From positions 16,579,237 to 16,643,236 of the forward strand of contig QXEO01000553.1 of the NCBI GenBank assembly GCA_007115705.1: a DNA stretch of 64,000 nt. The letters run 5' to 3'. The position numbers and the translations under genes are program-made. Position 1 is the stretch's first letter, and every line of letters begins with the position of its first letter. This DNA is from Dactylis glomerata (Eukaryota; Streptophyta; Magnoliopsida; Poales; Poaceae). The notes beneath the pieces are model-generated. The model had not been told where the DNA came from. It saw only the letters and a list, made by a program, of their open reading frames with translations, and did not search any database. Of this stretch, positions 1-11,496 are shown one piece after another.

Positions 1-1389
1 AGCTCTACTCGTGCATCCAACTCCTAAAAACCAAGTTTTTCCAATGTGTCCACTATACATACCTATTAGCAATTTGCTAATCCAAGTACATTTGACTTGC
101 TTTTATCTATCCTTCGAATTAAACTCTTATCAGTGTTATGAGAAAATTGGTCAGTAAAGCTCTCACGAACCTGATGGCACACTTTACTTTTCTCATTTTT
201 AATAATTTTTACATGGTGGCTCTTTTATGTTGATGTTATGCTTGCAAGTTGTAAGTTGGAAATTAGCCAAACCATGCCGTCATGGGGTAAGCTTTCAACA
301 TTGCACTTCTTATTTGAGTTGATATCGTGATCTTATTTTTATGGATACTCGCGATGTGAAACAAGTTGGGAATCTTGCGGGATCATGGAGTTTTTATATG
401 TGTTAGCGAAACGCCTGGGCCGCCAATCTAAGCCATGCATAATTCATGGTGGAAATTTACAGCATGCCCATAGTGGACATTCGACGACACATCTCAAAAT
501 AAAAAGCTATACCAATGGTAAATAAAAGAGATGCCGAGGTGTTCATTGTCTGTTTGTCCTGTCATTTTGATGTGGGCTTGTTTCATGTCATCGGGCACGG
601 AGGTACCCTACTGGCTGTTCTCGATGATACGCATATACTTACAATGACAAGAGCTTGCTTGGGACCCTAAGTCGAGTAGCATGAGGTTTGCGTATTCATA
701 CTTCATGGGACACGAGGTTTTCAACTTATGAATTGTCAAGCATATGCTCATAAATGTTCTTGCATTTACTTTCACCATTCAAGATGCCTATGATGGGGGC
801 AATGAGAGCTCAAAGCTAGTAAGTACCATAATTTTTGAAGGTTTATAAAACTTGCAATCACTGCTTCTCTCTGCGAAGGGTCTTTCTTTTACTTTTATGT
901 TGAGTCACCACCTTCTACCTTTATGCACCGTCTAAGAGAGCATAGTTGCCATTCTGATTATAATGTGCATTGTCCCAAAGTTATCATTGATTGATTCATT
1001 ATTTTGGTTTCACTTGTTCTTAAATTATTTGTATCTAGTCGCCCTCTTAAACTTGAAGGTGTCCTATGCGTTTATGTTTTGCTATTCCATGAGGGACAAG
1101 ATGAAAACTATTTGCCATGTTTTCCATATGATTTGAACACACGTTTGACTTTCATTGTTTCATTATTCATGATCTTTCGTTTGTGTTCTTCTTCATGTTA
1201 TAACATGGTTGCTAAGTTTCTTTATTGTCAAGATTATATCTTCATGCCCATGTTTTAACTTCTTTTGATCCCAGCACTCAATGCTTACTTTGATGATCAA
1301 GATTGTGATGGTGCATGTCACCTAAAAAATTATTCTTTTCTTATCACTTACCTACTCGAGGACGAGCAGGAGTTAAGCTTGGGGATGCT
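1..1389 (+). mobile_element. Element A: 3' internal region of an Athila-like LTR retrotransposon (partial)
   Basis: No coding region is recognisable here. The stretch is closely similar along its length to 7752-9142 of element B, including the opening GAGCTCTACTCGTGC block, so it is the untranslated 3' internal region of a second element of the same family and orientation. The rest of A lies left of the window. It ends in a purine-rich tract and the 3' LTR of A follows at once. Confidence 0.88.
1370..1389 (+). other. Polypurine tract of element A
   Basis: GAGTTAAGCTTGGGGATGCT lies immediately before the LTR start TGATATGTC. The same tract precedes the 3' LTRs of B and D, which identifies the LTR at 1390 as a 3' LTR. 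Confidence 0.85.
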
Positions 1390-1759
1390 TGATATGTCTC
1401 AAACATATTTATAATTCTCGATGCTCCATGCTTGTTCTTTCACCATTTGCTTAGTGTTTTGTTACACTTCGTGGTATTTTTATGCATTTTCTGGAACTAA
1501 CCTATTAACAAGATGCCACAGTGCCAGTTCCGTGTTTTCTGCTATTTTTGTCTTTCAGAAAAGTTACATAGGAAATATTCTCGGAATTGGACGAAACAAA
1601 AGCCGAACGTCCTATTTTTACCGAAGCTTCGCGAAGACCGAAGATGACACAGAAAGGAGCCAGAGGCTGGCCACACCACAGGGGGGCGCGGCCCAGCCCC
1701 TGGCCGTGCCCACCCATGGTGAGCCCACCTGGTCCACCTCCTGACGATGCCCCTTCGCC

Positions 1760-1766
1760 TATAAAG
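1760..1766 (+). promoter_or_regulatory. TATA box of LTR A
   Basis: TATAAAG follows CCCCTTCGCC and precedes ACCCCTCG. The same block recurs in both LTRs of B (2680, 9513), so this is probably the RNA polymerase II promoter of the family. Confidence 0.65.
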
Positions 1767-2304
1767 ACCCCTCGTCGGGAAAAACCTAACAGGCAGATCG
1801 CTTTTCCCAGAAACATACTGCAAGCCGCCGCCATCATCGAATCGCGATGGGGAGGATCCAGGAGCTCTTCCCGGCACCCTGCCGGAGGCCTTCCACACCA
1901 CCATGGTCGCCTCCGGAGTGATCTATGAGTAGTCTACCTTGGACTATGGGTCCATAGTAGTAGCTAGATGGTTGTCTTCTCCACCATGTGCTTCATGTTT
2001 AGATCTTGTGAGCCACCCTACATGATCAGGATCATCTTTATGTTATCATACAAGTTGTGTTTGTTGGGATCCGATGAGTATTGGTAATATGTCAAGTTTA
2101 TGTGCTGAATATTATCTTATGTTATCTCTATGTTGTTTATGATCTTGCATGCTTTCCGTTGCTAGTAGCTATCTTGGCCGAGTAGATGCTAGTAACTCCA
2201 AGATGGAGTATTTATGCTCGATAGTTGGGTTCATGCCTCTATTTAATCTGGGGGAGTGACAGTTTCCTCTAAGGTTGTAGATGTGTTGTTGCCATTAGGG
2301 AGAA

Positions 2305-2309
2305 AACAA
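2305..2309. repeat. Target-site duplication of element B, left copy
   Basis: AACAA precedes the B 5' LTR. The matching copy after the B 3' LTR, at 10807-10811, is AAAAA (one mismatch). Joining across B restores GAGAAAACAACATTC, the sequence seen in the uninterrupted LTRs of D. Confidence 0.8.
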
Positions 2310-3955
2310 TGATACGTCTCTAACGTATCCATAATTTTTGATGCTCCATGCTTGTTTTTACACCATTTGCTTAGTGTTTCGTTACACTTCGTGGCATTTT
2401 TATGCATTTTCCAGAACTAACCTATTAACGAGATGCCACAGTGCCAGTTCCCTGTTTTCTACTATTTTTGTGTTTTAGAAAAGTTACACAGGAAATATTC
2501 TTGGAATGGACGAAACAAAAGCGAGACGTCCGGATATTTAATAGAGCTTCTAGAACACTGAAGAGGAGACGGAGCCGAGCCAGAGGATGGCCACACCACC
2601 AGGGGGCGCGGCCTGGCCCTGGCCCACGCCGGCTTGTGGTGTGGGCCCCCTGGTCCACCTGTGATGCCGCCCCTTCGCCTATAAAGACCCCTCGACGGGA
2701 AAAACCTAAACACCCGATCACTTTTCCAAAAACACATCGCGATCCACCGCCGTCGTTGACCCGAGATCGGGAGGGTCCATAAGCTCTTCCCGGCACCCTG
2801 CCAGAGAGGGGAATCGCCACCGGAGGTCTTCTTCATCGCCATGCTTGCCTCCGGCGCGATGAGTGAGTAGTCTACCTTAACTATGGCTCCATAGCAGTAG
2901 CTAGATGGTTGTCTTCTCCACCATGTGCTTCATGTTTAGATCTCGTGAGCTGCTTTACATGATCGAGATCACCGTTATGTAATTCTACATGTTGTGCTTA
3001 TTGGGATCCTATGAATATTGGTGTTATGATTGAGTTGATGTACTGAATTTTATCTTATGTTATCTCTATGTTGTTTATGATCTTGCATGCTCTCCGTTGT
3101 TAGTAGCTATCTTGGTCGAGTAGTTGCTAGTGACTCCAAGACGGGGTATTTATGCTCGATAGTGGGTTCATGCCTCTATTTAATCTGGGGGAGTGACAGA
3201 AACCTCTAAGGTTGTAGATGTGCCGTTGCTACTAGGGGGAAAACAATATTCATATGCTCGAGGGCATATGCTTTGTTTACATTACACACTTTGCTTAATG
3301 CAGTTATCTGTTGTTCGCAACTTAATACTTGTGGAGTTCTCGGATTGATTCGCCACAAGTGGATTATTAGTCATAGATGCAGTTGGATGGCGGTCTATGT
3401 ATCTTGTTGTAATGCCCAGAGTAAATCTCATAGTGATCCTCTTGACTTATCACGTTGTCTTTATTCTATCAATTGCCCAACTGTAATTTGTTTACCCAGT
3501 ATGTGTTATTTTATCTTATGGAGAGACACCACTAGTGAACTATGGACCCCGGTCCTATTTCCTTTATATTGCTATCACCCGTTTATTTTACTCGCACTGT
3601 TTACTTTACTCGCATACTATTACTATTTTCCACTCAATACGCTCATTCCTTTGTTTACAGCAAACCGGTGAGATTGACAACCTCATCGTAAGTTGGGAGC
3701 AAAGTATTTGGTTGTGTTGTGTGCAGGTTCCACGTTGCAGCTGGCAAAGCAAAGCACTGGACGAGGCGCCTTATAAATTGTCCAGAGCTGTCGCAAGCTA
3801 GCAAGCATCACCTTCAGTCGTTTGGTTTCTTCCCCTTCGGATCGATAAACCTTGGTTTCTTACTGAGGGAAAACCTTGCTGTTGTACTCATCATACCTTC
3901 CTCTTGGGGTTCCCAACTGGACGGTGCTTTACATTATCAACACCGTGCCACATCA
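2310..3955 (+). mobile_element. 5' LTR of element B
   Basis: 1646 bp, TGATACGTC...CACATCA. It is collinear with 9143-10806; the 3' copy has a short extra CTCGCAGTGTTTACTTTA-type repeat near 10443. TATA box at 2680. The LTR is followed by a 10-nt spacer and the primer-binding site. Confidence 0.92.
2680..2686 (+). promoter_or_regulatory. TATA box of B 5' LTR
   Basis: TATAAAG in the block CCTTCGCCTATAAAGACCCC, conserved in LTR A and in the B 3' LTR. It is the best candidate for the start of the U3-R transcript. Confidence 0.65.
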
Positions 3956-3965
3956 AGCTCTTTTC

Positions 3966-3983
3966 TGGCGCCGTTGCCGGGGA
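3966..3983 (+). other. Primer-binding site, tRNA-Asp type
   Basis: TGGCGCCGTTGCCGGGGA lies 10 nt after the LTR end. From my knowledge of plant tRNA-Asp (GUC) its 3' end is complementary over all 18 nt, so it would prime minus-strand DNA synthesis. Confidence 0.88.
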
Positions 3984-4144
3984 GGAAAAAGAAGACTTCT
4001 GCAAGGGGAAATTCGCAAGCACATCCTTTACTTTGTTTTAAGTTTTGCGTTACTTTATTTTTACTTGCATTGTTTTATCAAAAACACACAAAAATTAGTA
4101 TCCTTGATAGTTGATTTTACTTGTATGCTTTTAGTTTTGCTAGA

Positions 4145-5692
4145 ATGGCTACTCCTGAGAACACCAAGTTGTGTGATTTTACTAGCACTAATAATAGTGA
4201 TTTTATCTGCACTCCTATTGCGCCACCTGCTCCTGCTGCAAATTTTTATGAGATTAAGCCTGCTTTGTTGAACCTAGTTATGAAAGAGCAATTTTCTGGT
4301 GCTAGTACTGATGATGCTGCAGCTCATCTCAACAATTTTGTTGAGCTATGTGAGATGTAGAAATATAAGGATGTAGAAAGTGATATTATTAAGCTTAAAT
4401 TGTTTCCTTTTTCTTTGAGAGGAAAAGCTAAAGATTGGTTGCTGTCTTTGCCTAAAAATAGTATTGATTCATGGGCTAAGTGTAAGGATGCTTTTATTGG
4501 TAGATACTATCCTCCTGCTAAGATTATAGCTTTGCGTAGCAATATTATGAAGTTTAGTCAATTTGATAATGAACATGTTGCTCAAGCTTGGGAAAGAATG
4601 AAATCTATGATAAAGAATTGTCGCACTCATGGACTGACTACTTGGATGATTGTCCAAACTTTTTATGCAGGACTGAATTTTTCTTCAAGGAACCTACTGG
4701 ATTCAGCTGCTGGAGGCACTTTTATGTCCCTTACCTTGGGCGCCGCAACAAAGCTTCTCGATAATATGATGGTAAATTTCTCTGAATGGCACACCGAGAG
4801 AGCTCCGCAAGGTAAGAAGGTAAATTCTATTGAGGAAGCCTCTTCCTTGAGTGATAAGATTGATGCTATTATGCTTATGCTTTCTAATGATATGACTCAT
4901 GTCGATCCTAATAATGTTCCTTTAGCCTCTTTGGTTGCTCAAGAAGAGCATGTTGATGTAAACTTCATTAGAAATAATAATTTTAACAATAATGCTTATA
5001 GGAACAATTTTGCTAGTAACAATTATAGGCCGTATCCTTCTACCAATGGTAATGGTTATGGTAATTCTTATGGTAATTCCTCCGACAACACTAGGGACGC
5101 GCCCTCCGAGCTTGAGGTAATGCTCAAGGACTTCATCGGTAAACAAACTGCTTATAACAGGTCTGTTGAGGAAAAGTTAGGCAAAATTGATATTCTTGCT
5201 TCTAAAGTTGATAGCCTTTCTCATGATGTTGAACTTCTGAAATTAAAAGTGTTGCCTAAGGATGTGAAAGAGAACAATCCTTTTGCTACTGCTAATGCTA
5301 TCCAAGTTAGAATTGATGAAAATGTTAGGATGCTAGCAGAATTGCATGTCAGGTGGGAAAGAGAAGATGATATGGCTCGAAAGATGAAGGTATGTACCAT
5401 TACTACCTCCAATGATGTTGCTCCTAATGCTAGCAATCCTCTTACTTTGATTGGTATAGAGAAAATGCCCACTCCTTGTGTTAAAAAGCCTAAAACTGCC
5501 AAAACTTTTTCTCAAAAGAGTGCTGAATTTTTTTGGAGTATGGGAGATGATAGCTCTATTTCCTTTAATGATTTTGATGTTGATGGCTACAATATATCTG
5601 AAGTTATTTTGTTCTTGCAAAAGCTTGCTTTGACTCCCAATGCTAGTTCTTTGAATGTTGCTTTACTAAGCATATTACCAATGCTCTTATGA
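4145..5692 (+). pseudogene. gag: gag of element B (Athila-type capsid gene), broken
   Basis: The frame starts at ATG 4145 (MATPENTK), about 160 bp after the primer-binding site, and is cut by an in-frame TAG at 4358. The same frame then stays open to 5692. The product would form the virus-like particle around the element RNA in the cytoplasm. A Retrotrans_gag-type core is visible just after the stop: LFPFSLRGKAKDWLLSLP, then IDSWAKCKDAFIGRYYPP. An Asn/Tyr-rich low-complexity stretch (NNNFNNNAYRNNF and following) occurs near 4970-5080. No CCHC zinc knuckle is visible. The frame ends by sliding into the wrong register: a small indel near 5660 separates it from the protease frame. Apart from the TAG and this indel the frame is largely intact. 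Confidence 0.88.
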
Positions 5693-6207
5693 AAATTAGG
5701 GATGAAAAGTTGAAGCAAAAAGCTTCTGTTCCCAAGAAGTTAGAAGATGGTTGGGAACCCATCATTGATATGCATGTTAATGGTTTTGATTGCCATACTT
5801 TAAGTGATCTAGGTGCTAGTATCTCTATCATGCCTAGAAAGATTTATGATATGCTTGATTTACCACCGCTTGAAAAGTGTTATTATGATGTTCCTATTGC
5901 TGATATTGCTAAGAAGAAACCTTTGGGAAGAATTAATGATGTTCTTATTATGGTTAACAATAACCTTGTTCCCGTTGATTTTCTTGTCATGGATGTTGAA
6001 TGCAATGCTTCATGTCCTATTATTTTGGGAAGACCCTTTCTTCGAACTGTAGGTGCCATCATTGATATGAGGGAAGGCACCATCAAATATCAATTCCCAC
6101 TCAAGAAAGGTATGGAACACTTCGGTAGAAAGAGGAAGAAATTACTTTTTTACTCTATTCTTAGAGCAAATTATGAGGTTGATGCTTCATCACTTTATAT
6201 TACTTGA
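5689..6207 (+). pseudogene. Retropepsin (aspartic protease) of element B
   Basis: Shows the retroviral-type protease signature DLGASISIMP near residue 42, with the catalytic Asp, and the downstream flap-side motif CPIILGRPFLRT near residue 110. Such a protease cleaves the Gag-Pol polyprotein inside the particle. The ATG at 5689 overlaps the gag stop (ATGA) but is probably not a real start: conserved-looking residues upstream (TKHITNA) are readable in this frame, so gag and protease were one frame before a small indel near 5660. The frame stops at 6205-6207 soon after the protease, where reverse transcriptase would begin in an autonomous element. Confidence 0.85.
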
Positions 6208-9123
6208 TTCGCACTTTTTGCGCCTAGCTCAAAGGCGTTAAAGAAAAGCACTCTTGGGAGATAACCCAATGTTTTTACATTCAGTTCTTTTTCTTTTATT
6301 TGAGTCTTGGAAGTTATTACTACTGTAATGACCTCTCCTTATCATTTTTATTTCGTTTTTGTGCCAAGAGAAGCCTCTAATTTGAGCAAGGTAAGATTTG
6401 GGGATGTTGCTGTCCTGAAACAGTTTTCGGTGCTGCACCGTAACAATTCGTGAAAATTCTCTGTATATCTTTTGGACCTGCGATTTCTTGTGCATATGCC
6501 CCAGGTTATATCCAAACTTTCATTAGTTGAACACTTTTTTATTTGAGCAATATAAAACCCTTTAAAAATTCGACATTTGTCAGCTGTTCTGTTTTGACAG
6601 ATTTCTGCCAATATTTGTGTTTGCCGTTTTATCGCGTTCTTTTTGAGTTCTTTTGATCACGGAACTTTGGGGGAAGTTGCTAAAGTAGTATATACTTTAT
6701 ATGTGGTGGTTTTGAGTTGAAAGCTGAAGCAAAAAGGGGTTGATTCAATGTTATGCTTACACTAATGTTGCTAATAGATTTGTGTTTAGATTTGTATAAA
6801 GGAAATTTTCAAGTGTAGGGATTGGAGAATGATGAGATGAGTTGAAGAATGGACAAAAGCTCAAGCTTAGGGATGCCCAGCACCCCAAGAAATATCCAAG
6901 AAGTACAAGCGTCAAAGCTTGGGGATGCCCCCGAGGCACCCCTTCTTTATCGGCAAAAATCAGGTCACCTTTCAACACACTATATTTTTATTGCTTCATG
7001 CATTATGCGTTTTTCTTAGAGCGTCAGTTGTTTTTAGTTTTTAGTTTTTTTTAGTTTTATTTGCTGCAATAAATGGTTGGACCCCAACAAATTTCTTTTG
7101 GAGAAGTTGCCTTGCTTATCATTTGCCAAGAACACTCCGTTTTTTCACTCTATTCGTTTCTACGAGTGTTCTCTTTTTTTAGAACTGCGTTTAGCTTTCG
7201 ATTTTCGCCTTGATTTGTGTTCAGATCATGTTATATCTTTTCATCAAGGTGTATTTTTGTTTCTGTTCCATATTGGTTTTCATCAAAATAGTTGTTTATA
7301 AAAAGTTCGAATGGTGTTGGAAAAGAGAAAAAGCTTTATGCAAAAAAGTGGTACAGGAAGGAGCTTGTGTAGACTGCGGCCTAGGCTTTTGCTTGTCATG
7401 CTTGATGTCTTTTTGATAGTATGCTTAGTGGTTTTGCTGTAGCATTACTTGTCTCAAATGACTGAGATTGCTTAATGAGCCTTTGAAAAAATCATGCATT
7501 GTTTTAATTATTTGGAAGCATTATTTTGGTTTTCTCCTTGATGCTTTATTTGGGTTGACTTGGCGCATACTCACATATGTTAGACTCATACAAAGTCGCC
7601 ATTGCCTCTACGATCATTTAGTTTTTGACTTTTGATGTCTTCTCATGCTTATTTTAATGTCGCTTTGTCGCTTTGCATGATTATGGCCATTATTGCTCTC
7701 TTAGTTGGTCGCTCCCAGTCTTTTGCTAGCCTTCGTTTTGTACTGAGTATGAGCTCTACTCGTGCATCCAACTCCTAAAAACCAAAGTTGTTCCAAAGTG
7801 TCCACCATACATACCTATTAGCAATTTGCTATTCCAAAGTACATTTGACTTGCTATTATCTATCCTTCAAATTAAACTCTTTTTGGTGTTATGCGAAAAT
7901 TGGTCAGTAAAGCTCTCATGAACCTGATGGCACACTTTACTTTTCTTGTTTTAAAATTTTGACATTGTGGCTCTCTTATGTTGAGTTGTTATGCTTGCAA
8001 GTTGTAAGTTGGAAATTAGCCCAGCCATGCCGTCATGGGGCAAGCTTTCAACATTGCACTATCTTTTATTTGAGTTGATATCGTGATCTTTTGTTTATGG
8101 ATACTCGCGATGTGAAATAAGTTGGGAATCTTGCGGGATCATGGAGTTTTTATATGTGTTAGGGAAACGCCTAGGCCGCTAATCTAAGCCATGCATCATT
8201 CATGGTGGAAATTTACAGCATGCCCATAGTGGACATTCAACGACGCATCTCAAAATAAAAAGCTATACCAATGGTAAATAAAAGAGATGTCGAGGTGTTC
8301 ATTGTCTGTTTGTCTTGTCATTTTGATGTGGGCTTGTTCCATGTCATCGGGCAGGAGGTACCCCATTGGCGATTCTCGATGATACACATATATTTACAAT
8401 GACAAGAGCTTGCTTAGGACTCTAAGTCGAGTAGCATGAGGTTTGGGTATTCGTACTTCATGGGACACGAGGTTTTCAACTTATGATTTGTCAAGCATAT
8501 GCACCATAAGTGTTTTCACATTAACTTTAACCATTCAAGATGCCTATGATGGGGGCAATAAGAGCTCAAAGCTAGTAAGTACCATAATTTTTGAAGGTTT
8601 ATAAAACTTGCAATCACTGCTTCCCTCCGCGAAGGGCCTTTCTTTTACTTTTATGTTGAGTCACCACCTTCTACCTTTATGCACCGTCTAAGAGAGCATA
8701 GTTGTCATTCTGAGTATAATGTGCATTGTCCCAAAGTTTTCATTGATTGATTCATGATGTTGGTTTCACTTGTTCTTAAAGTATTTGTATCTTGTCGCCC
8801 TTTTAAACTTGAAGGTGTCCTATGCATTTATGTTTTGCTCTCTCATGAAGGACAAGCTGAAAACCATTTGTATGTTTTTCCATATGATTTGAACACACGT
8901 TTGACTTTCATTGTTTCATTTTCATGATCTTTTGTTTGTGTTCTTTTTCATGTTATAACATGGTTGCTAAGTTTCTTCTATCAAGATTATATCTTTCATG
9001 CCCATGTTTTAAGTTCTTTGATACCAGCGCACAACGATTACATATATGATCAAGATTGTGTAGGTGCATGTCACCTCAAAAATTATTTCTTTTGTTATCA
9101 CTTACCTACTCGAGGACGAGCAG
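6208..9123 (+). other. Non-coding 3' internal region of element B
   Basis: No frame of convincing length or similarity. It begins with a conserved block (GCGCCTAGCTCAAAGGCG at about 6219, then TCTTGGGAGATAACCCAATG) that also follows the unrelated-looking ORF of element D at 22887 and occurs inverted in J. It occupies the place of pol and env-like genes. The right half matches element A (1-1389) and D. Confidence 0.8.
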
Positions 9124-9142
9124 GAGTTAAGCTTGGGGATGC
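9124..9142 (+). other. Polypurine tract of element B
   Basis: GAGTTAAGCTTGGGGATGC directly abuts the 3' LTR. It is the likely plus-strand primer for reverse transcription. Confidence 0.85.
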
Positions 9143-10806
9143 TGATACGTCTCCAACGTATCCATAATTTTTGATGCTCCATGCTTGTTTTACAGTATTT
9201 GCTTAGTGTTTCGTTACACTTCGTGGCATTTTTATGCATTTTCCATAACTAACATATTAACGAGATGCCACAGTGCCAGTTCCCTATTTTCTACTGTTTT
9301 TGTATTTCAGAAAAGTTACACAGGAAATATTCTCAGAATTGGACAAATCAAAAGCCAGACGTCCAGATATTTAACAGAGCTTCCAGAACACCGAAGAGGA
9401 GACGGAGACGAGCCAGAGGGTGGCCACACCACCAGGGGGCGTGGATTGGCCCTGGCCCGCGCTGGCCTGTGGTGTGGGCACCCTGGCCTACCTCTGATGC
9501 TGCCCCTTCGCCTATAAAGACCCCCCGACGGGAAAAACCTAAACACCCGATCACTTTTCTAGAAACACATCGCGATCCACCGCCGTCGTCGACCCAAGAT
9601 CGGGAGGGTCCAGAAGCTCTTCCCGGCACCCTGCCGGAGAGGGGAATCGCCACCGGAGGTCTTCTTCATCGCCATGCTTGCCTCCGGCGCGATGAGTGAG
9701 TAGTCTACCTTGGACTATGGGTCCATAGCAGTAGCTAGATGGTTGTCTTCTCCACCATGTGCTTCATGTTTAGATATCGTGAGCTGCTTTACATGATCGA
9801 GATCACTGTTATGTAATTCTACATGTTGTGTTTGTTGGGATCTGATGAATATTGGTGTTATGATTGAGTTGATGTACTGAATTTTATCTTATGTTATCTC
9901 TATGTTGTTTATGATCTTGCATGCTCTCCGTTGTTAGTAGCTATCTTGGCCGAGTAGTTGCTAGTGACTCCAAGACGGGGTATTTATGCTCGATAGTGGG
10001 TTCATGCCTCTATTTAATCTGGGGGAGTGACAGAAACCTCTAAGGTTGTAGATGTGCTGTTGCTACTAGGGGAAAACAACATTCATATGCTCGAGGGCAT
10101 ATGCTTTGTTTACATTACACACTTTGCTTAATGCAGTTATCTGTTGTTCGCAACTTAATACTTGTGGAGTTCTCGGATTGATTCGCCACAAGTGGATTAT
10201 TAGTCATAGATGCAGTTGGATGGCGGTCTATGTATCTTGTTGTAATGCCCAGAGTAAATCTCATAGTGATCCTCTTGACTTATCACGTTGTCTTTATTCT
10301 ATCAATTGTCCAACTGTAATTTGTTTACCCAGCATGTGTTATTTTATCTTATGGAGAGACACCACTAGTGCACTGTGGACCCCGGTCCTATTTCCTTTAT
10401 ATTGCTATCACCTGTTTACTTTACTCACACTGTTTACTTTACTCGCAGTGTTTACTTTACTCGTATACTATTACTATTTTCCACTCGATACGCTCAGTCC
10501 TTTGTTTATAGCAAACCGGTGAGATTGACAACCTCATCGTAAGTTGGGAGCAAAGTATTTGGTTGTGTTGTGTGCACGTTCCGCGTTGCAGCTGGCAAAG
10601 CAAAGCACTGGATGAGGCGCCTTATAAATTGTTCGGAGCTATCGCAAGCTAGCAAACATCACCTTCAGTCGTTTGGCTTCTTCCCCTTCGGATCGATAAA
10701 CCTTGGTTTCTTACTGAGGGAAAACCTTGCTGCTGTACTCATCATACCTTCCTCTTGGAGTTCCCAACTGGACTGTGCTTTACATTATCAACACCGTGCT
10801 GCATCA
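9143..10806 (+). mobile_element. 3' LTR of element B
   Basis: 1664 bp, TGATACGTC...CTGCATCA, collinear with 2310-3955, TATA box TATAAA at 9513-9518. Followed by the right target-site copy (10807-10811) and the remainder of LTR A. Confidence 0.92.
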
Positions 10807-10811
10807 AAAAA

Positions 10812-11496
10812 CATTCTTGTGTCTAAGGACATTTGCTTTGTTTACATTACGCACTTTGCTTAATGCGATTATCTGTTATTCACAACTTAATACTCAAGGG
10901 GTGTTCGGATGATATCCTCGTGAGTGGATTTTTAGTCATAGATGCAGTTTCATTACGGTCTATGTATTTTGTCGTAATGCCCAGAGTAAGCCTCATAGTG
11001 ATCCTCGTGATGTATGTACATTATCTTTACTCTATCAATTGCCCAACTGTAATTTGTTTACCCAGCATGCTTTTTATCTTATGGAGATACACCAGTAGTG
11101 AACTGTGTACCCCGGTCCAATTTCCTTTACATTGTTACACCGTTTTACCTTTACTAGCACTGTTTACTTTACTTGCATTACTATTATCCAATTACCACTC
11201 GATATGCTCATTCCTTTGTTTACAGCAAACCGGTGAGATTGACAACCTCATCGTAAGTTGGGGACAAAGTATTTGTTTGTGTTGTGTGCAGGTTTCACGT
11301 TGCTGCTAGGTGAAGATACACCAACAAGTTGTCTGACGCCGTTGGATTGTCACTAAGCTAGCAAGCATCACCTTCTTAAGTTTGGCTTTCTCCTACTGGA
11401 TTGATCACCTTGGTTTCATAACTGAGGGAAGACTTACTGCTGTGCTCATCATACCTTCTCTTGGGGTTCCCAACTGGTCGGTTACTTACGTCATCA
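10812..11496 (+). mobile_element. 3' LTR of element A, second part
   Basis: Resumes with CATTCTTGTGTCTAAGG, exactly where LTR A was cut at 2309, and ends ...TTACGTCATCA. The next five bases, GCACC (11497-11501), are the presumed right target site of A. The flanking sequence from 11497 belongs to element C. Confidence 0.88.

Larger units (their letters stand above)
1390..2309 (+). mobile_element. 3' LTR of element A, first part
   Basis: Starts TGATATGTCTC directly after the polypurine tract. It aligns with the first part of the LTRs of B and D: the CTATAAAGACCCC promoter block, then the AATCTGGGGGAGTGACAG block. It stops at GGGAGAAAACAA, where a fresh TGATACGTC begins. The rest of this LTR resumes at 10812 with CATTCTTGTG, so the LTR was split by element B. 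Without B it would be about 1.6 kb. Confidence 0.9.
2310..10806 (+). mobile_element. Element B: complete Athila-like (Ty3/gypsy) retrotransposon, non-autonomous
   Basis: About 8.5 kb, bounded by two LTRs (2310-3955 and 9143-10806) with TG...CA ends (TGAT...ATCA) and a 5-bp target-site duplication with one mismatch. The internal order is a primer-binding site matching tRNA-Asp, a gag frame, a short protease frame, about 2.9 kb of non-coding sequence, and a polypurine tract. I find no reverse transcriptase, RNase H or integrase, so it would depend on a full-length relative for movement. The PBS and the DLGAS-type protease point to the Athila lineage. It sits inside the 3' LTR of a same-family element (A), in the same orientation, and is therefore younger than A. 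Confidence 0.92.

Noticed and set aside
1505..1930. Frames of 110-130 codons around the TATA block of the Athila-like LTRs (also near 2430, 9270, 14311, 19400, 34140, 38510)
   Set aside because: They recur in every LTR copy at the same place with frame-breaking differences; U3/R sequence, not genes.
3273..3671. Cys/Leu-rich open frame in the LTR (repeated at 10106, 20370, 26710, 33297)
   Set aside because: Part of the U5-side LTR sequence; it differs by frameshifts between copies and has no domain.
5689..5691. ATG overlapping the gag stop (ATGA) as a translational coupling start for the protease
   Set aside because: Conserved residues are readable upstream in the protease frame, which indicates a small indel near 5660 rather than a programmed restart.
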